NCBI GenBank assembly: GCA_014132595.1
Contig: BMAG01000021.1
Coordinates: forward strand, 1-64,000
DNA: 64,000 nt
Source of the DNA: Gammaproteobacteria bacterium
GTDB lineage: Bacteria > Pseudomonadota > Gammaproteobacteria > DSM-16500
Direction: 5' to 3'
The position numbers were made by a program, and so were the translations under genes. The notes under the pieces were generated by a model. The model worked only from the letters and a program-made list of their open reading frames with translations. It made no database searches and was not told the origin of the DNA. This document shows, in pieces, positions 53,142 through 61,815 of this stretch (position 1 is the stretch's first letter; each line of letters starts with the position of its first letter).

Positions 53142-53752
53142 CGATGCATCCCGCGCAACGCAAGACCATAACTTATAAACCATTTTTCATCGATTTCTAA
53201 ATTATTTTTTTTGATGAAGAGGATTGCCCGATCTAGTGCATAACAATCAACATCGACAATTCGAATCTTTAATCCCGCACTCTTTGCAACAGTCACAGGC
53301 CCATTCACATGTTCAACAGAAGCTACTGCCAATAATAAATGACATTGCTGGTCATCAAGCGAGCCTGTTATTGCGTAATCATAGCAAAGACCCTCTGCAC
53401 CCCCTGGCATACTCTGACTTAAATGACTCACCACTTCAGTTTCCATTTCAGAATCATGCGATCCTTTAACGATAGAAAAAGAATGAGTAGTCACACAATT
53501 TGCAGGCAAAGCAACGGCTGCATCAGAACTCTTAAGATTGTTTTTCCGTACCAACTCTTGCAAACAATCACTGACTATCTCAGGCTCCTGAATTTTCCCA
53601 TGGATAACAGCACCTGAAGGCAGCGAACAAGAAAGCGCGAGCTTTATTTTCTTTTTTTTCTTAAAACCTTGTAATTGCATCAGCCGAATCTCATCATCTT
53701 GAATATCAAGACCCAGCAAAGGCCGCGGTAAAAAATACCTCCAATCTAACAA
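53135..53752 (-). CDS. pilM: Short PilM/HofM-like actin-fold protein
   Basis: A 205-residue protein with the PilM N-terminus (LLGLDIQDDEIRLMQLQG) and later VDVDCYALDRAILF, but it is far shorter than PilM (about 350) and lacks the second actin-like half and its nucleotide-binding end; HofM of E. coli is also short (259). It ends in a basic tail (ALRGMHRW). It is the first gene of pilM-N-O-Q and divergent from ponA. It may be a natural reduced form or a truncation. Confidence 0.82.
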   Translation of the reverse strand: MLDWRYFLPRPLLGLDIQDDEIRLMQLQGFKKKKKIKLALSCSLPSGAVIHGKIQEPEIVSDCLQELVRKNNLKSSDAAVALPANCVTTHSFSIVKGSHDSEMETEVVSHLSQSMPGGAEGLCYDYAITGSLDDQQCHLLLAVASVEHVNGPVTVAKSAGLKIRIVDVDCYALDRAILFIKKNNLEIDEKWFISYGLALRGMHRW

Positions 53753-53952
53753 TCTTTATTCTCCAAAAAAGCCATTTATAGGGATACGCTATTAAAAAAT
53801 TTATTAGTATTCAGTGAGTTACGACAAGAAGACGTGACAAATGAGTAGAGTTAGTGAAAATGATGAAAAACAGACAAAAATATAAAGATAAGAGTGATAT
53901 ATTCCCCATTTTTATAGTAAAATGCAAGTTCATTTTTACAATAAATTGGCTC

Positions 53953-56313
53953 ATGAACGTTCTTTTACGCTTTTTACAAAGATTATTACTTTTTATTTGC
54001 TTGTCGCTTAGCATTGTTGGCGTTGGCGTACTTTATTATATTGTCTTTCAATTACCAAGCGTCGATGAGCTTAAAACCATTCAATTACAAGTACCTTTAC
54101 AGATTTTTACGAAAGATAAAAAATTATTGGCAGAATATGGTGAGGTTCGACGTATCCCGCTGCCTTACGATCAAATTCCAAAACAGCTCATTGACGCAGT
54201 GCTTGCAACAGAAGATCAGCGTTATTTCCAACATCCTGGGATTGATATTCCAGGGTTAATGAGAGCTGCGATTAAATTAGCTGCTACTGGCAGAAAAGAT
54301 GAAGGCGGCAGCACCATCACCATGCAGGTTGCGCGCAGCTTCTACTTAAATCCGCATAAAACCTTTGGTCGTAAATTACGTGAAATTTTACTCGCACTCA
54401 AAATAGAACATAAACTCAGTAAACAGAAAATCCTCGAACTCTATCTAAATAAAATATTCCTGGGTGCTCGCGCGTACGGTGTTGAAGCGGCGGCTGAAAT
54501 TTATTATGGCAAACCGCTCAATCAACTGACTTTGGATCAGTTCGCCATGTTAGCCGGCTTACCCCAAGCCCCTTCGGCACTCAATCCATTGACACATCCT
54601 GCTGCTGCATTAAAACGCCGCAATCACGTTTTAAGCCGTATGTATGAATTACATTACATCACTGAAAAAGCCTATAAAGCTGCTATTGAAGCGCCTCTGA
54701 ATGCGCACTACCATGATTTACAAATCCAGGTAAAAGCACCGTATGTTGGAGAGCTCGTACGTCAACAATTGCAGCAGCTCTATGGCGATAAAGTTTTTAC
54801 CGATAATTTTAAAGTCTACACGACCATTGACAGCCAGCTTCAAAATGCCGCTAATCAATCTGTTCATGATGGACTCATTGCTTATGATCAACGTCATGGT
54901 TATCGCGGTCCCGAACAAAATTTTGGAACACCCAGCCTAAAGCATATGGAAGAATGGGAAAAAGCACTCGGCAAAATCCCCGTCATTAATGGTCTTGAAC
55001 CTGCTGTGATTGTCGATATGAATGCACATTCCATCACTGCATTACGTGCGAATGGCTCACTCGTGATGATTCCGTGGCAAGGATTGTCCTGGGCGCGAAA
55101 GCAGCTCAGCCCTGATTTATTAGGCCGCATGCCAAAAAGCACCTCTGAGATAGTCAACTTAGGGGATGTCATCCGAATCATGGAAACAAAGCAAGGCTGG
55201 CGTCTTTCTCAAATTCCTTTAGCAGAAGCGGGCATCATCGCCTTAGATCCAACCGATGGCAAAATTTTAGCGCTGGTGGGCGGATTTGATTTTCAGCATA
55301 GTAGTTTTGACCGCATCACAAGCGCAAATCGTCAACCTGGCTCAAGTCTTAAACCTTTTATTTATTCTGCTGCATTAGATAAGGGATATACACTTGCAAG
55401 CGTCATTAATGATGCGCCGGTTGTCGTAGAAAATCCAACAGATAGCAGCTTGTGGCGTCCGCAAAATGATGAACATCGTTTTTATGGCCCCACACGATTA
55501 AGAGATGCGCTCACCTTATCTCGAAACCTGGTCTCGATTCGATTACTTAATCAAATCGGATTGCCTTACGCCATTCATTATATGCAGCGATTTGGCTTTA
55601 CCGCAGAACAATTACCCCAAGGCTTGTCACTAGCGCTCGGCACTGCATTGGTTACCCCTATCCAAATGGCAGCGGGTTATGCTGTATTTGCAAATGGCGG
55701 ATTTAAAGTCGTACCTTTTGCAATCGACTCCATCCGCGATAAAGAAGGCCAAGTGATTTATCAGGCAAAACCACTCGCGGCTTGTTTCAGCAACTGCGCA
55801 ACGCAACCCGCTAATAGTTACGCGCCTCGCGTTGTCAGTCCGCAAAATGCTTATCTCATCACATCAACCTTACATGATGTCATTCAACGCGGGACAGCAA
55901 CGCTCGCTCGCAGCTTGCAACGTAAAGATCTAGCAGGTAAAACCGGTACAACACAAAATCAAGTCGATGCGTGGTTTGCGGGCTACAATAGTGACGTCAT
56001 CGCTGTTGCCTGGGTTGGCTATGATCAACAACAACGTTCATTACATGAGTGGGGGAATCAGGCAGCTCTTCCTTTATGGATTCAGTTTATGCAAGCCGCA
56101 TTAGAAGGACGCCCAGAACATCCTCTTGAACAGCCCTCCGATATTGTCAGCGTACGTATTGATCCACTGACCGGTAAACGCGCATCGGCTCATGATCCTG
56201 CGGGAATTTTTGAATACTTCATGAAACCTTATATTCCTGAAGAAGAACAAACGACAGTCGCAGCGCAGCAGGATAGTAATACGGCAGCGCCTGAAGGCGG
56301 AGGCGTTTATTAG
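53953..56313 (+). CDS. mrcA: Penicillin-binding protein 1A (bifunctional)
   Basis: A 786-residue class A PBP. A membrane anchor (LLLFICLSLSIVGVGVLYYIVF) is followed by the glycosyltransferase domain (ATEDQRYFQHPGIDIPG near 85, GGSTITMQVARSFYL), an OB-like linker, and the transpeptidase with SSLK (near 464), TLSRN and KTGTT (near 663). I start at the ATG at 53953, directly before the anchor, as in other PBP1A. A frame open from 53854 adds 33 unlike residues; no good Shine-Dalgarno is visible for either. Divergence from pilM is the conserved gammaproteobacterial arrangement. Confidence 0.95.
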   Translation: MNVLLRFLQRLLLFICLSLSIVGVGVLYYIVFQLPSVDELKTIQLQVPLQIFTKDKKLLAEYGEVRRIPLPYDQIPKQLIDAVLATEDQRYFQHPGIDIPGLMRAAIKLAATGRKDEGGSTITMQVARSFYLNPHKTFGRKLREILLALKIEHKLSKQKILELYLNKIFLGARAYGVEAAAEIYYGKPLNQLTLDQFAMLAGLPQAPSALNPLTHPAAALKRRNHVLSRMYELHYITEKAYKAAIEAPLNAHYHDLQIQVKAPYVGELVRQQLQQLYGDKVFTDNFKVYTTIDSQLQNAANQSVHDGLIAYDQRHGYRGPEQNFGTPSLKHMEEWEKALGKIPVINGLEPAVIVDMNAHSITALRANGSLVMIPWQGLSWARKQLSPDLLGRMPKSTSEIVNLGDVIRIMETKQGWRLSQIPLAEAGIIALDPTDGKILALVGGFDFQHSSFDRITSANRQPGSSLKPFIYSAALDKGYTLASVINDAPVVVENPTDSSLWRPQNDEHRFYGPTRLRDALTLSRNLVSIRLLNQIGLPYAIHYMQRFGFTAEQLPQGLSLALGTALVTPIQMAAGYAVFANGGFKVVPFAIDSIRDKEGQVIYQAKPLAACFSNCATQPANSYAPRVVSPQNAYLITSTLHDVIQRGTATLARSLQRKDLAGKTGTTQNQVDAWFAGYNSDVIAVAWVGYDQQQRSLHEWGNQAALPLWIQFMQAALEGRPEHPLEQPSDIVSVRIDPLTGKRASAHDPAGIFEYFMKPYIPEEEQTTVAAQQDSNTAAPEGGGVY

Positions 56314-56349
56314 TTTACTGAGGCCCCATATCGAAGGTACGAAAAGAGC

Positions 56350-57453
56350 CTAGGGGAAACCAAAAATTCTATTTAAGAAATCCTGATTTTCCGCACTCAT
56401 CACAACATCTTTTAAATTCACAAATGCAAACTCATGCCCACGATTAAAACGTTTACGCAATAGATCAAAAATTCCATCGCCTTCTTCACGATAGGCTTTT
56501 TTCATCAAACGAGTCACATCGAGTGGATTATAGATGGCTAATACAATATCTCGCCAATCGGCAAATTTTCCTTCAAAAGAAATTTCTGTTCTAGGAAATT
56601 CGGGGTCTATTATTTTTTTATCGGGAATAATACCTTGTTGTATCGCATCATGATAAATCATTTCCATACCGCGATATTTGCTTTGCACAGAATGCCCCGC
56701 AATATGCGGAGATGCAATCATTGTATTTAGCAAAACTTCCTTTTTAATATTCGGCTCATTTTCCCAAACATCTAAACACCAAATCAAATGCTTTCCGTAA
56801 TGTAATAGATCTGAAAAATCAATGACTGAACCGCGGCCTGCATTTAATAAGATGCAATCTTTTTTTTGTCGTTGTAAAAAATTTTTTTCAATGAGATGGT
56901 AGGTGGGGTAGGGCTGTTCTTTTGTTAATGGAGTGTGTAACAAAATAAAATCTAAATCTGAAAATTCTTCAATAGGTGTCGAGGTAAAATCCTTTTCTTG
57001 TTCTGCTCGCAAAGGATCGCATTGTACGACATCAAAACCCAGTATTTTTAATTTATCGACAACTTTACTGCCAACTCTTCCAACGCCAATTACACCGGCT
57101 CGACATTTTTTTTGCAACAATAAACCCTGAGTTTGTAAAGCTGCAACCACTGAAACAACATACTCTGCAACAGCCACCGCATTACAACCCAATGCAGCGC
57201 TCCATTGAATACCCGCTCTATCAAGCCATTCTTTATCGAAATGGTCTGTTCCGGTGACGGTACTTCCAACAAATTTTACTTTGGTATCCTGCAAAAGAGC
57301 TTCATTAATTTTCGTGACAGAACGGATTAATAAAATATCCGCATCAACTACATCACGCCGCGTCAATGATCGTCCTTTTTTTAAAAGGATATTACCGTAA
57401 GCACCAAAATAATGCTTTACACAAGGAATTTCTTCATCCGCGACAATCAGCAT
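56350..57453 (-). CDS. pdxB: Erythronate-4-phosphate dehydrogenase
   Basis: A 367-residue D-2-hydroxyacid dehydrogenase of pyridoxal phosphate synthesis. It shows the N-terminal MLIVADEEIPCVKHYFGAYG, GSTVTGTDHFDKEWL, the NAD site GVIGVGRVGSKVVDKL, HTPLTKEQPYPTYHLI and SPHIAGHSVQSKYRG with the catalytic His, plus the C-terminal dimerisation domain. Its start overlaps the end of ubiA by 20 bases, an unusual operon (ubiC-ubiA-pdxB). Confidence 0.95.
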   Translation of the reverse strand: MLIVADEEIPCVKHYFGAYGNILLKKGRSLTRRDVVDADILLIRSVTKINEALLQDTKVKFVGSTVTGTDHFDKEWLDRAGIQWSAALGCNAVAVAEYVVSVVAALQTQGLLLQKKCRAGVIGVGRVGSKVVDKLKILGFDVVQCDPLRAEQEKDFTSTPIEEFSDLDFILLHTPLTKEQPYPTYHLIEKNFLQRQKKDCILLNAGRGSVIDFSDLLHYGKHLIWCLDVWENEPNIKKEVLLNTMIASPHIAGHSVQSKYRGMEMIYHDAIQQGIIPDKKIIDPEFPRTEISFEGKFADWRDIVLAIYNPLDVTRLMKKAYREEGDGIFDLLRKRFNRGHEFAFVNLKDVVMSAENQDFLNRIFGFP

Positions 57454-58300
57454 AACTTAATAAGATTCCTATAAAAATAACACAGCCAACCCAATGGTTG
57501 TTTAAGAATGCCTTAAAACAATTTTCAGGAATCGCATCTTTGATTAACACTTGCTGGTATATCAACAGAATACCCGCAATGACCAAGCTCAAATAATAAA
57601 ATATCGTTAGTTGAAAAACATAGCCTACCCAGCAAAGCATTAATAAGAAAACAATTTGCAAAAAACCTACCATCCATTTGTCCGCCCTTCCCCATAAAAT
57701 AGCAGTGGATTTAACGCCAATCCTCATATCATCCGGTCGATCCACCATGGCATATAACGTATCATACATAATAGGCCATAAAAATGCGGCAAAAAACACT
57801 AACCATCCTTGAAAGGATACCGTGCCCGTTAAAGCAGAAAAAGCCATTGGAACACCCCATGAAAATGCAACGCCGAGGCCCACTTGAGGTAAATTTGTAA
57901 ATCTTTTTAAAAAAGGATAACCGGCAGCAAGCAGCGCACCAATAAAAGCAAGGAAAATAGTTAATTTATTCAGAAACAAAACAAGAAAAAATGCACACAA
58001 CAACAAACTTAAAAATAATATCATGGCATCTTTCACACGGATTCTTGAATTTGGTAAAGGTCTATCCTGTGTGCGCGCAACAAATCCATCAAAATGACGA
58101 TCAGCAATGTCATTAATGACACATCCTGCAGAGCGCATTAAAAAACAACCTAACACAAAAATAAATACAACGACCTTATCCGGCGATCCTGCACCTGCCA
58201 ACCACAATGCCCATAAAGTAGGCCATAACACGAGAAAAAATCCGATCGGTTTTTTGATTCGCATTAACAAAGCACACTGCTTCATTTTATCAAGATTCAT
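57434..58300 (-). CDS. ubiA: 4-hydroxybenzoate polyprenyltransferase
   Basis: A 288-residue inner-membrane prenyltransferase joining the polyprenyl tail to 4-hydroxybenzoate in ubiquinone synthesis. Both Asp-rich motifs are present: NDIADRHFDGFVARTQDRPL and YDTLYAMVDRPDDMRIGVKS, with about eight membrane helices. It overlaps ubiC by 4 bases (ATGA) and pdxB by 20. Confidence 0.97.
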   Translation of the reverse strand: MNLDKMKQCALLMRIKKPIGFFLVLWPTLWALWLAGAGSPDKVVVFIFVLGCFLMRSAGCVINDIADRHFDGFVARTQDRPLPNSRIRVKDAMILFLSLLLCAFFLVLFLNKLTIFLAFIGALLAAGYPFLKRFTNLPQVGLGVAFSWGVPMAFSALTGTVSFQGWLVFFAAFLWPIMYDTLYAMVDRPDDMRIGVKSTAILWGRADKWMVGFLQIVFLLMLCWVGYVFQLTIFYYLSLVIAGILLIYQQVLIKDAIPENCFKAFLNNHWVGCVIFIGILLSYADCRG

Positions 58301-58839
58301 ACAGTTGCAATATCCGGTAAGAATACTTCTGTCAGTAATAATGGTTTATCACGAACAGAAAAGAGAGAACGCCTTGCCCATAAATCAGGCAATGCACAAT
58401 CAGCCGCCTGCTTCACTTTATCATGCCATCTTTCCCCCGGCTGCAAGCAAGCAATTTCAAATGCACTTCGCTTCATGGTGGGATCTTTAAATAAAACAGA
58501 GCCTAGGGAACGATCCTTTAATTGTGCCAGTTGTTGCTGCTCACCTGTCAGAGTCGTACGTGGAATCACGGTTCGTGCGAACATCCACTGCTTTCCTACA
58601 CTTACGATCAACACTTCGCGCACAAGCGCATGTTTTCTGTCTTCTATCCCTAAAAGCTTTCTTTCTTCAGTCTCAGGACAGGCAAAACCTTCTTGCAATA
58701 CCTGAATACGAGCATTATTTATTCCTTGCTGGACTAACCGCTGCATAAATGAACCTGAAAATCCGACCCAGACTCGAAATGGGCCAGGAATTTCAGCTTC
58801 TTGTATTTTCCAAAGAGGATTTTTTCTTTTTTTCATCAT
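58297..58839 (-). CDS. ubiC: Chorismate lyase
   Basis: A 180-residue enzyme converting chorismate to 4-hydroxybenzoate plus pyruvate, the first step of ubiquinone synthesis. The family pattern is seen in VREVLIVSVGKQWMFARTVIPR (product-binding Arg/Glu), LKDRSLGSVLF and WARRSLFSVRDKPLLLTEVFLP. Operon with ubiA (4-base overlap). It is divergent from the FAD-dependent reductase across 63 bases. Confidence 0.95.
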   Translation of the reverse strand: MMKKRKNPLWKIQEAEIPGPFRVWVGFSGSFMQRLVQQGINNARIQVLQEGFACPETEERKLLGIEDRKHALVREVLIVSVGKQWMFARTVIPRTTLTGEQQQLAQLKDRSLGSVLFKDPTMKRSAFEIACLQPGERWHDKVKQAADCALPDLWARRSLFSVRDKPLLLTEVFLPDIATV

Positions 58840-58902
58840 AAATTTAACTTCATAATTTTTTATTGTACTATAGCGTAAGAATTAACATATTAGGTTTTTT
58901 TA

Positions 58903-60048
58903 ATGTCACAACCCATCGTTATTATAGGTACTGGCCTTGCAGGCTATCAACTGGCACGCGAATTTCGCAAGATCAGTCCGGACATCCCTTTAACCCTGAT
59001 CACGGCTGATGATGGCCGCTATTATCCAAAACCTGAAATCAGCACGGCTCTGACCCGCGGCAAAACACCTGACGAGATCACAACTTCTACCGCAGACAAA
59101 ATGACCACTCAACTCAATGCAACGATTCATACAAATGCACATGTTTCTGCCATTGACGCTGAGCGGCAACTTGTTTTTATCAATGATGAAGCGATTGCCT
59201 ATGAAAAGCTAGTCTTAGCTTGTGGCGCTGAAGTCATTAATCCGCAATTAAAAGGCGATGGTGCTGAAGATGTGTTATCCATTAACCATATTTATCATTA
59301 TACAACTTTTCAGGAACGTATAAAAAATAAAAAAACGATCGCCATTCTAGGTGCAGGATTGATCGGATGCGAGTTTGCCAATGATCTTGGCAACGCCCGC
59401 TATCAAGTACACATGATCACGCCTGCAAAATCACCTTTAGATCTGCTTGTTCCCGAAAAAATTGGCAAAATCCTGCAGGAAGCATTAGAGGAAAATAATG
59501 TTCGTTTTCACTTTGAATGCACCGCCACTCGCGTAAACAAAATATCGAGGGGTTATTGCCTGGAACTTTCAAATGGGAATGAATTAGAAGCTGATTTTGT
59601 CATTTCTGCCATTGGACTAAGACCGCATACCGCTTTAGCAAGTACGGCGGGTATTAAAATAAACAGAGGGATCTTGGTAAACCGCTATCTAGAAACCAGT
59701 GTAAAAAATATTTATGCCTTAGGTGATTGCGCCGAAGTAGAGGGCCATGTATTACCTTTTATTACACCTATTCTCAATTGTTCCAGAGCACTTGCTAAAA
59801 CTCTCAACGGTGAGCGCACATCCGTAGATTATCCCGCGATGCCCGTGGTGGTTAAAACACCAGCACATCCCATTGTTGTTTGCCCACCCCCCAAAAATAT
59901 GGAAGGAAAATGGGAAATAGAAACACACAATAATAGTATTCGCGCTTTATTCTTTAACCAGCAACAACAGCTTTATGGTTTCATACTAACCAACGAAACA
60001 GTCAAAGAACGGGCTATATTAGTAAAGCAGATGCCGAAATTGTTTTAG
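58903..60048 (+). CDS. FAD-dependent oxidoreductase, rubredoxin-NAD reductase-like
   Basis: A 381-residue pyridine-nucleotide disulphide oxidoreductase-fold enzyme. The FAD site is IVIIGTGLAGYQLAREF, the NAD site IAILGAGLIGCEFANDL, and the second FAD site NIYALGDCAEV. There is no redox-active CxxxxC pair near the N-terminus, as in rubredoxin reductases. Location opposite ubiC is also common for rubredoxin reductase in pseudomonads. No rubredoxin gene is nearby, so its electron acceptor is unknown. Confidence 0.88.
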   Translation: MSQPIVIIGTGLAGYQLAREFRKISPDIPLTLITADDGRYYPKPEISTALTRGKTPDEITTSTADKMTTQLNATIHTNAHVSAIDAERQLVFINDEAIAYEKLVLACGAEVINPQLKGDGAEDVLSINHIYHYTTFQERIKNKKTIAILGAGLIGCEFANDLGNARYQVHMITPAKSPLDLLVPEKIGKILQEALEENNVRFHFECTATRVNKISRGYCLELSNGNELEADFVISAIGLRPHTALASTAGIKINRGILVNRYLETSVKNIYALGDCAEVEGHVLPFITPILNCSRALAKTLNGERTSVDYPAMPVVVKTPAHPIVVCPPPKNMEGKWEIETHNNSIRALFFNQQQQLYGFILTNETVKERAILVKQMPKLF

Positions 60049-60178
60049 CCTTCTCTTCATCACAAACTTTCACCATGAAGGTAGATATTTATCTAGGACA
60101 GCGAAATCAATGGGTTGCGAATCATGCCCAAATGTGCACATAATTTACTAAGCTGTGCTCACAAAAGGTAACCCGCTC

Positions 60179-60769
60179 ATGATGTCTTTGTATACCGCAA
60201 CGATTACTTTAATCCTTGTCATGGACCCCTTAGGCAACATTCCGATTTTTTTATCAGTGCTCAATAATGTTGACCCCAAGCGTCGGAAGTTACTCATCCT
60301 GCGAGAAACCTTTATTGCTTTTTTAATCTTGGCGGCTTTTTTATTTTTTGGAAAAAATTTATTAGAAGGTATGAGTATCTCTGAACCGGCTCTTGCTATT
60401 TCAGGGGGTATTATTTTGTTTCTCATTGCAATCCACATGATTTTTCCTCCTGAATTTGTGAGCAAAGAATCTAAAACTATCGGAGAACCTTTTATTGTTC
60501 CACTGGCAATCCCGCTCATTGCGGGCCCCTCCGCCATGACAGTCGTAATTTTACTGGCAAATCAAAATCCTCATTATCTTGGACGGTGGTTATTAGCCTT
60601 ATTTATCGCGTCGGCCGTTTGCACTGTCACTCTTGTCTTTGCGGATTTTCTCCGAAAAATATTGGGTGATCGCGGCATCACTGCGGTAGAACGTTTGATG
60701 GGAATGATATTAACAACAATGGCCGTGCAAATGTTTTTAACAGGGATTAGTGCGTTTTTCCATATTTAA
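60179..60769 (+). CDS. MarC family inner-membrane protein (YhgN-like)
   Basis: A 196-residue membrane protein with about six helices and the MarC pattern: LILVMDPLGNIPIFLSVL, SGGIILFLIAIHMI, FIVPLAIPLIAGPSAMTVVIL and GITAVERLMGMILTTMAVQMFLTG. Length matches E. coli YhgN (197). The ATG at 60179 follows AAAGG by about 12 bases; a GTG at 60155 would add 8 residues. The physiological role is uncertain. It is followed 11 bases later by a PH-domain gene. Confidence 0.9.
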   Translation: MMSLYTATITLILVMDPLGNIPIFLSVLNNVDPKRRKLLILRETFIAFLILAAFLFFGKNLLEGMSISEPALAISGGIILFLIAIHMIFPPEFVSKESKTIGEPFIVPLAIPLIAGPSAMTVVILLANQNPHYLGRWLLALFIASAVCTVTLVFADFLRKILGDRGITAVERLMGMILTTMAVQMFLTGISAFFHI

Positions 60770-60780
60770 GAGAGGCTTTC

Positions 60781-61254
60781 ATGTTTAATTATATTAGCAA
60801 AAACATTCTTCCTGATGAAAAAATTCTTTACCGTACGAAAAAACATTGGATTATTTTTCTAATACCCTTTGTTTTAACCATCATGACCGTCTTTTTTTTC
60901 CTGAATTCAAATCCATTCGTCGTTAAACTTTCTTTCATCATGTTAATTGTCACGCTTTTATATTGGATGAATCAATTCTTGTTGTATTATGCCTCTGAAT
61001 TTGCGATTACAGATAAACGTGTGATGATGCGGGAAGGCTTTTTTTACAGACATACGAATGAAACACGTTTGACAGCGATTTCTAATGTAGGAGCAACACA
61101 AAGTTTACTTGCACAAGCACTGAGTTATGGAACCGTTTTTATTAATACTTTTGGCGGTGAAACAGATGCTTTTACGGAGCTTGATAACCCTGTTTTGTTT
61201 CAGAAAAAGTTGCAGGAATTATTGTATGCAACAAAACCTGATACCAAAATGTAA
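60781..61254 (+). CDS. Membrane protein with bacterial PH-like domain (YdbT/bPH2 type)
   Basis: A 157-residue protein: an N-terminal soluble strip (LPDEKILYRTKKHWIIFLIP), two membrane helices (FLIPFVLTIMTVFFFLNS and LSFIMLIVTLLYWMNQFLLYY) and a bPH2 domain (FAITDKRVMMREGFFYRHTNETRLTAISN, VGATQSLLAQALSYGTV). The family is common and mostly of unknown function in membrane homeostasis. It probably shares a transcript with the MarC-family gene. Confidence 0.85.
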   Translation: MFNYISKNILPDEKILYRTKKHWIIFLIPFVLTIMTVFFFLNSNPFVVKLSFIMLIVTLLYWMNQFLLYYASEFAITDKRVMMREGFFYRHTNETRLTAISNVGATQSLLAQALSYGTVFINTFGGETDAFTELDNPVLFQKKLQELLYATKPDTKM

Positions 61255-61266
61255 AGGTTTTTTTTA

Positions 61267-61392
61267 TTAAAAAAAATAATTCAATACAGCTGTTAACGCA
61301 AAACCTGCGATAGCAAGTACGGTCATTAATTGAAGCAGTGTTAAACCAAATTTGCGATAAGGACGTAAATTTTCTTTTTGTCTGGATTGCAT
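61267..61392 (-). CDS. 41-aa prepilin-like small membrane peptide
   Basis: A small reading frame encoding a basic, polar N-terminus (MQSRQKENLRPYRKF), then G|LTLLQLMTVLAIAGFALT and a short aromatic end (NYFF). The first part looks like a prepilin leader with a Gly-cleavage site and pilin helix, but position +5 is Gln, not Glu, and there is no globular domain. AGAGG lies 8 bases upstream of its ATG, and the hydrophobic segment is well formed, so translation is plausible. It may be a remnant of a pseudopilin gene, or simply a single-helix peptide. Function unknown. Confidence 0.5.
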   Translation of the reverse strand: MQSRQKENLRPYRKFGLTLLQLMTVLAIAGFALTAVLNYFF

Positions 61393-61425
61393 TATTCTAA
61401 CCTCTTGGATAATTCAAATTTTTAA

Positions 61426-61728
61426 TCATGGCTTCTGTTTTTCAGCGGCTTCTATCATTTTTGCAAGCTCAGCTAACTGATCCTGAATTTTTTTAATAGC
61501 GCTCGCTTGCAAAGCTTGAACCGCAATCAACTCACTTAAGGAAGTGGAGATCGCAGCAAACATCTCGGCCGTATTTTTCTCTGTAATTACGGCTTCTTTC
61601 TTACCGCTCATTGATTCCATTTTCGATTTTAATTTATCGACCGTCTCGCCAATATTGACTGACTTTGCCGTATCGATTAGATTCGACCCCATTTTTTTGA
61701 GCTCATCAAACCCTGGCATTTTAACCAT
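61426..61728 (-). CDS. Hypothetical coiled-coil protein, 100 aa
   Basis: A 100-residue soluble, helical protein. It begins MVKMPGFDELKKMGSNLIDT, has a Lys/Ser/Met-rich middle, and ends with a probable amphipathic coiled coil (LIAVQALQASAIKKIQDQLA) and charged tail. The ATG at 61728 has GGAGG 4 bases upstream; a longer frame to 61758 is less likely. No family recognised. It lies 33 bases upstream of the 41-aa gene on the same strand. Confidence 0.7.
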   Translation of the reverse strand: MVKMPGFDELKKMGSNLIDTAKSVNIGETVDKLKSKMESMSGKKEAVITEKNTAEMFAAISTSLSELIAVQALQASAIKKIQDQLAELAKMIEAAEKQKP

Positions 61729-61815
61729 ACATCCTCCAGCAAATGTTACGTCGCTCACACGATATTATAACAAAAAAACACCTTCTTTGCCTCATTTTTT
61801 ACCAATTCATTTATT

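Noticed and set aside
53854-53952. Longer N-terminus for penicillin-binding protein 1A
   Set aside because: The extra 33 residues are unlike PBP1A, and the ATG at 53953 sits just before the membrane anchor as in the family.
60148-60537. 129-codon minus-strand frame over the MarC-family gene
   Set aside because: Antisense shadow of a conserved membrane protein, with no ribosome site.
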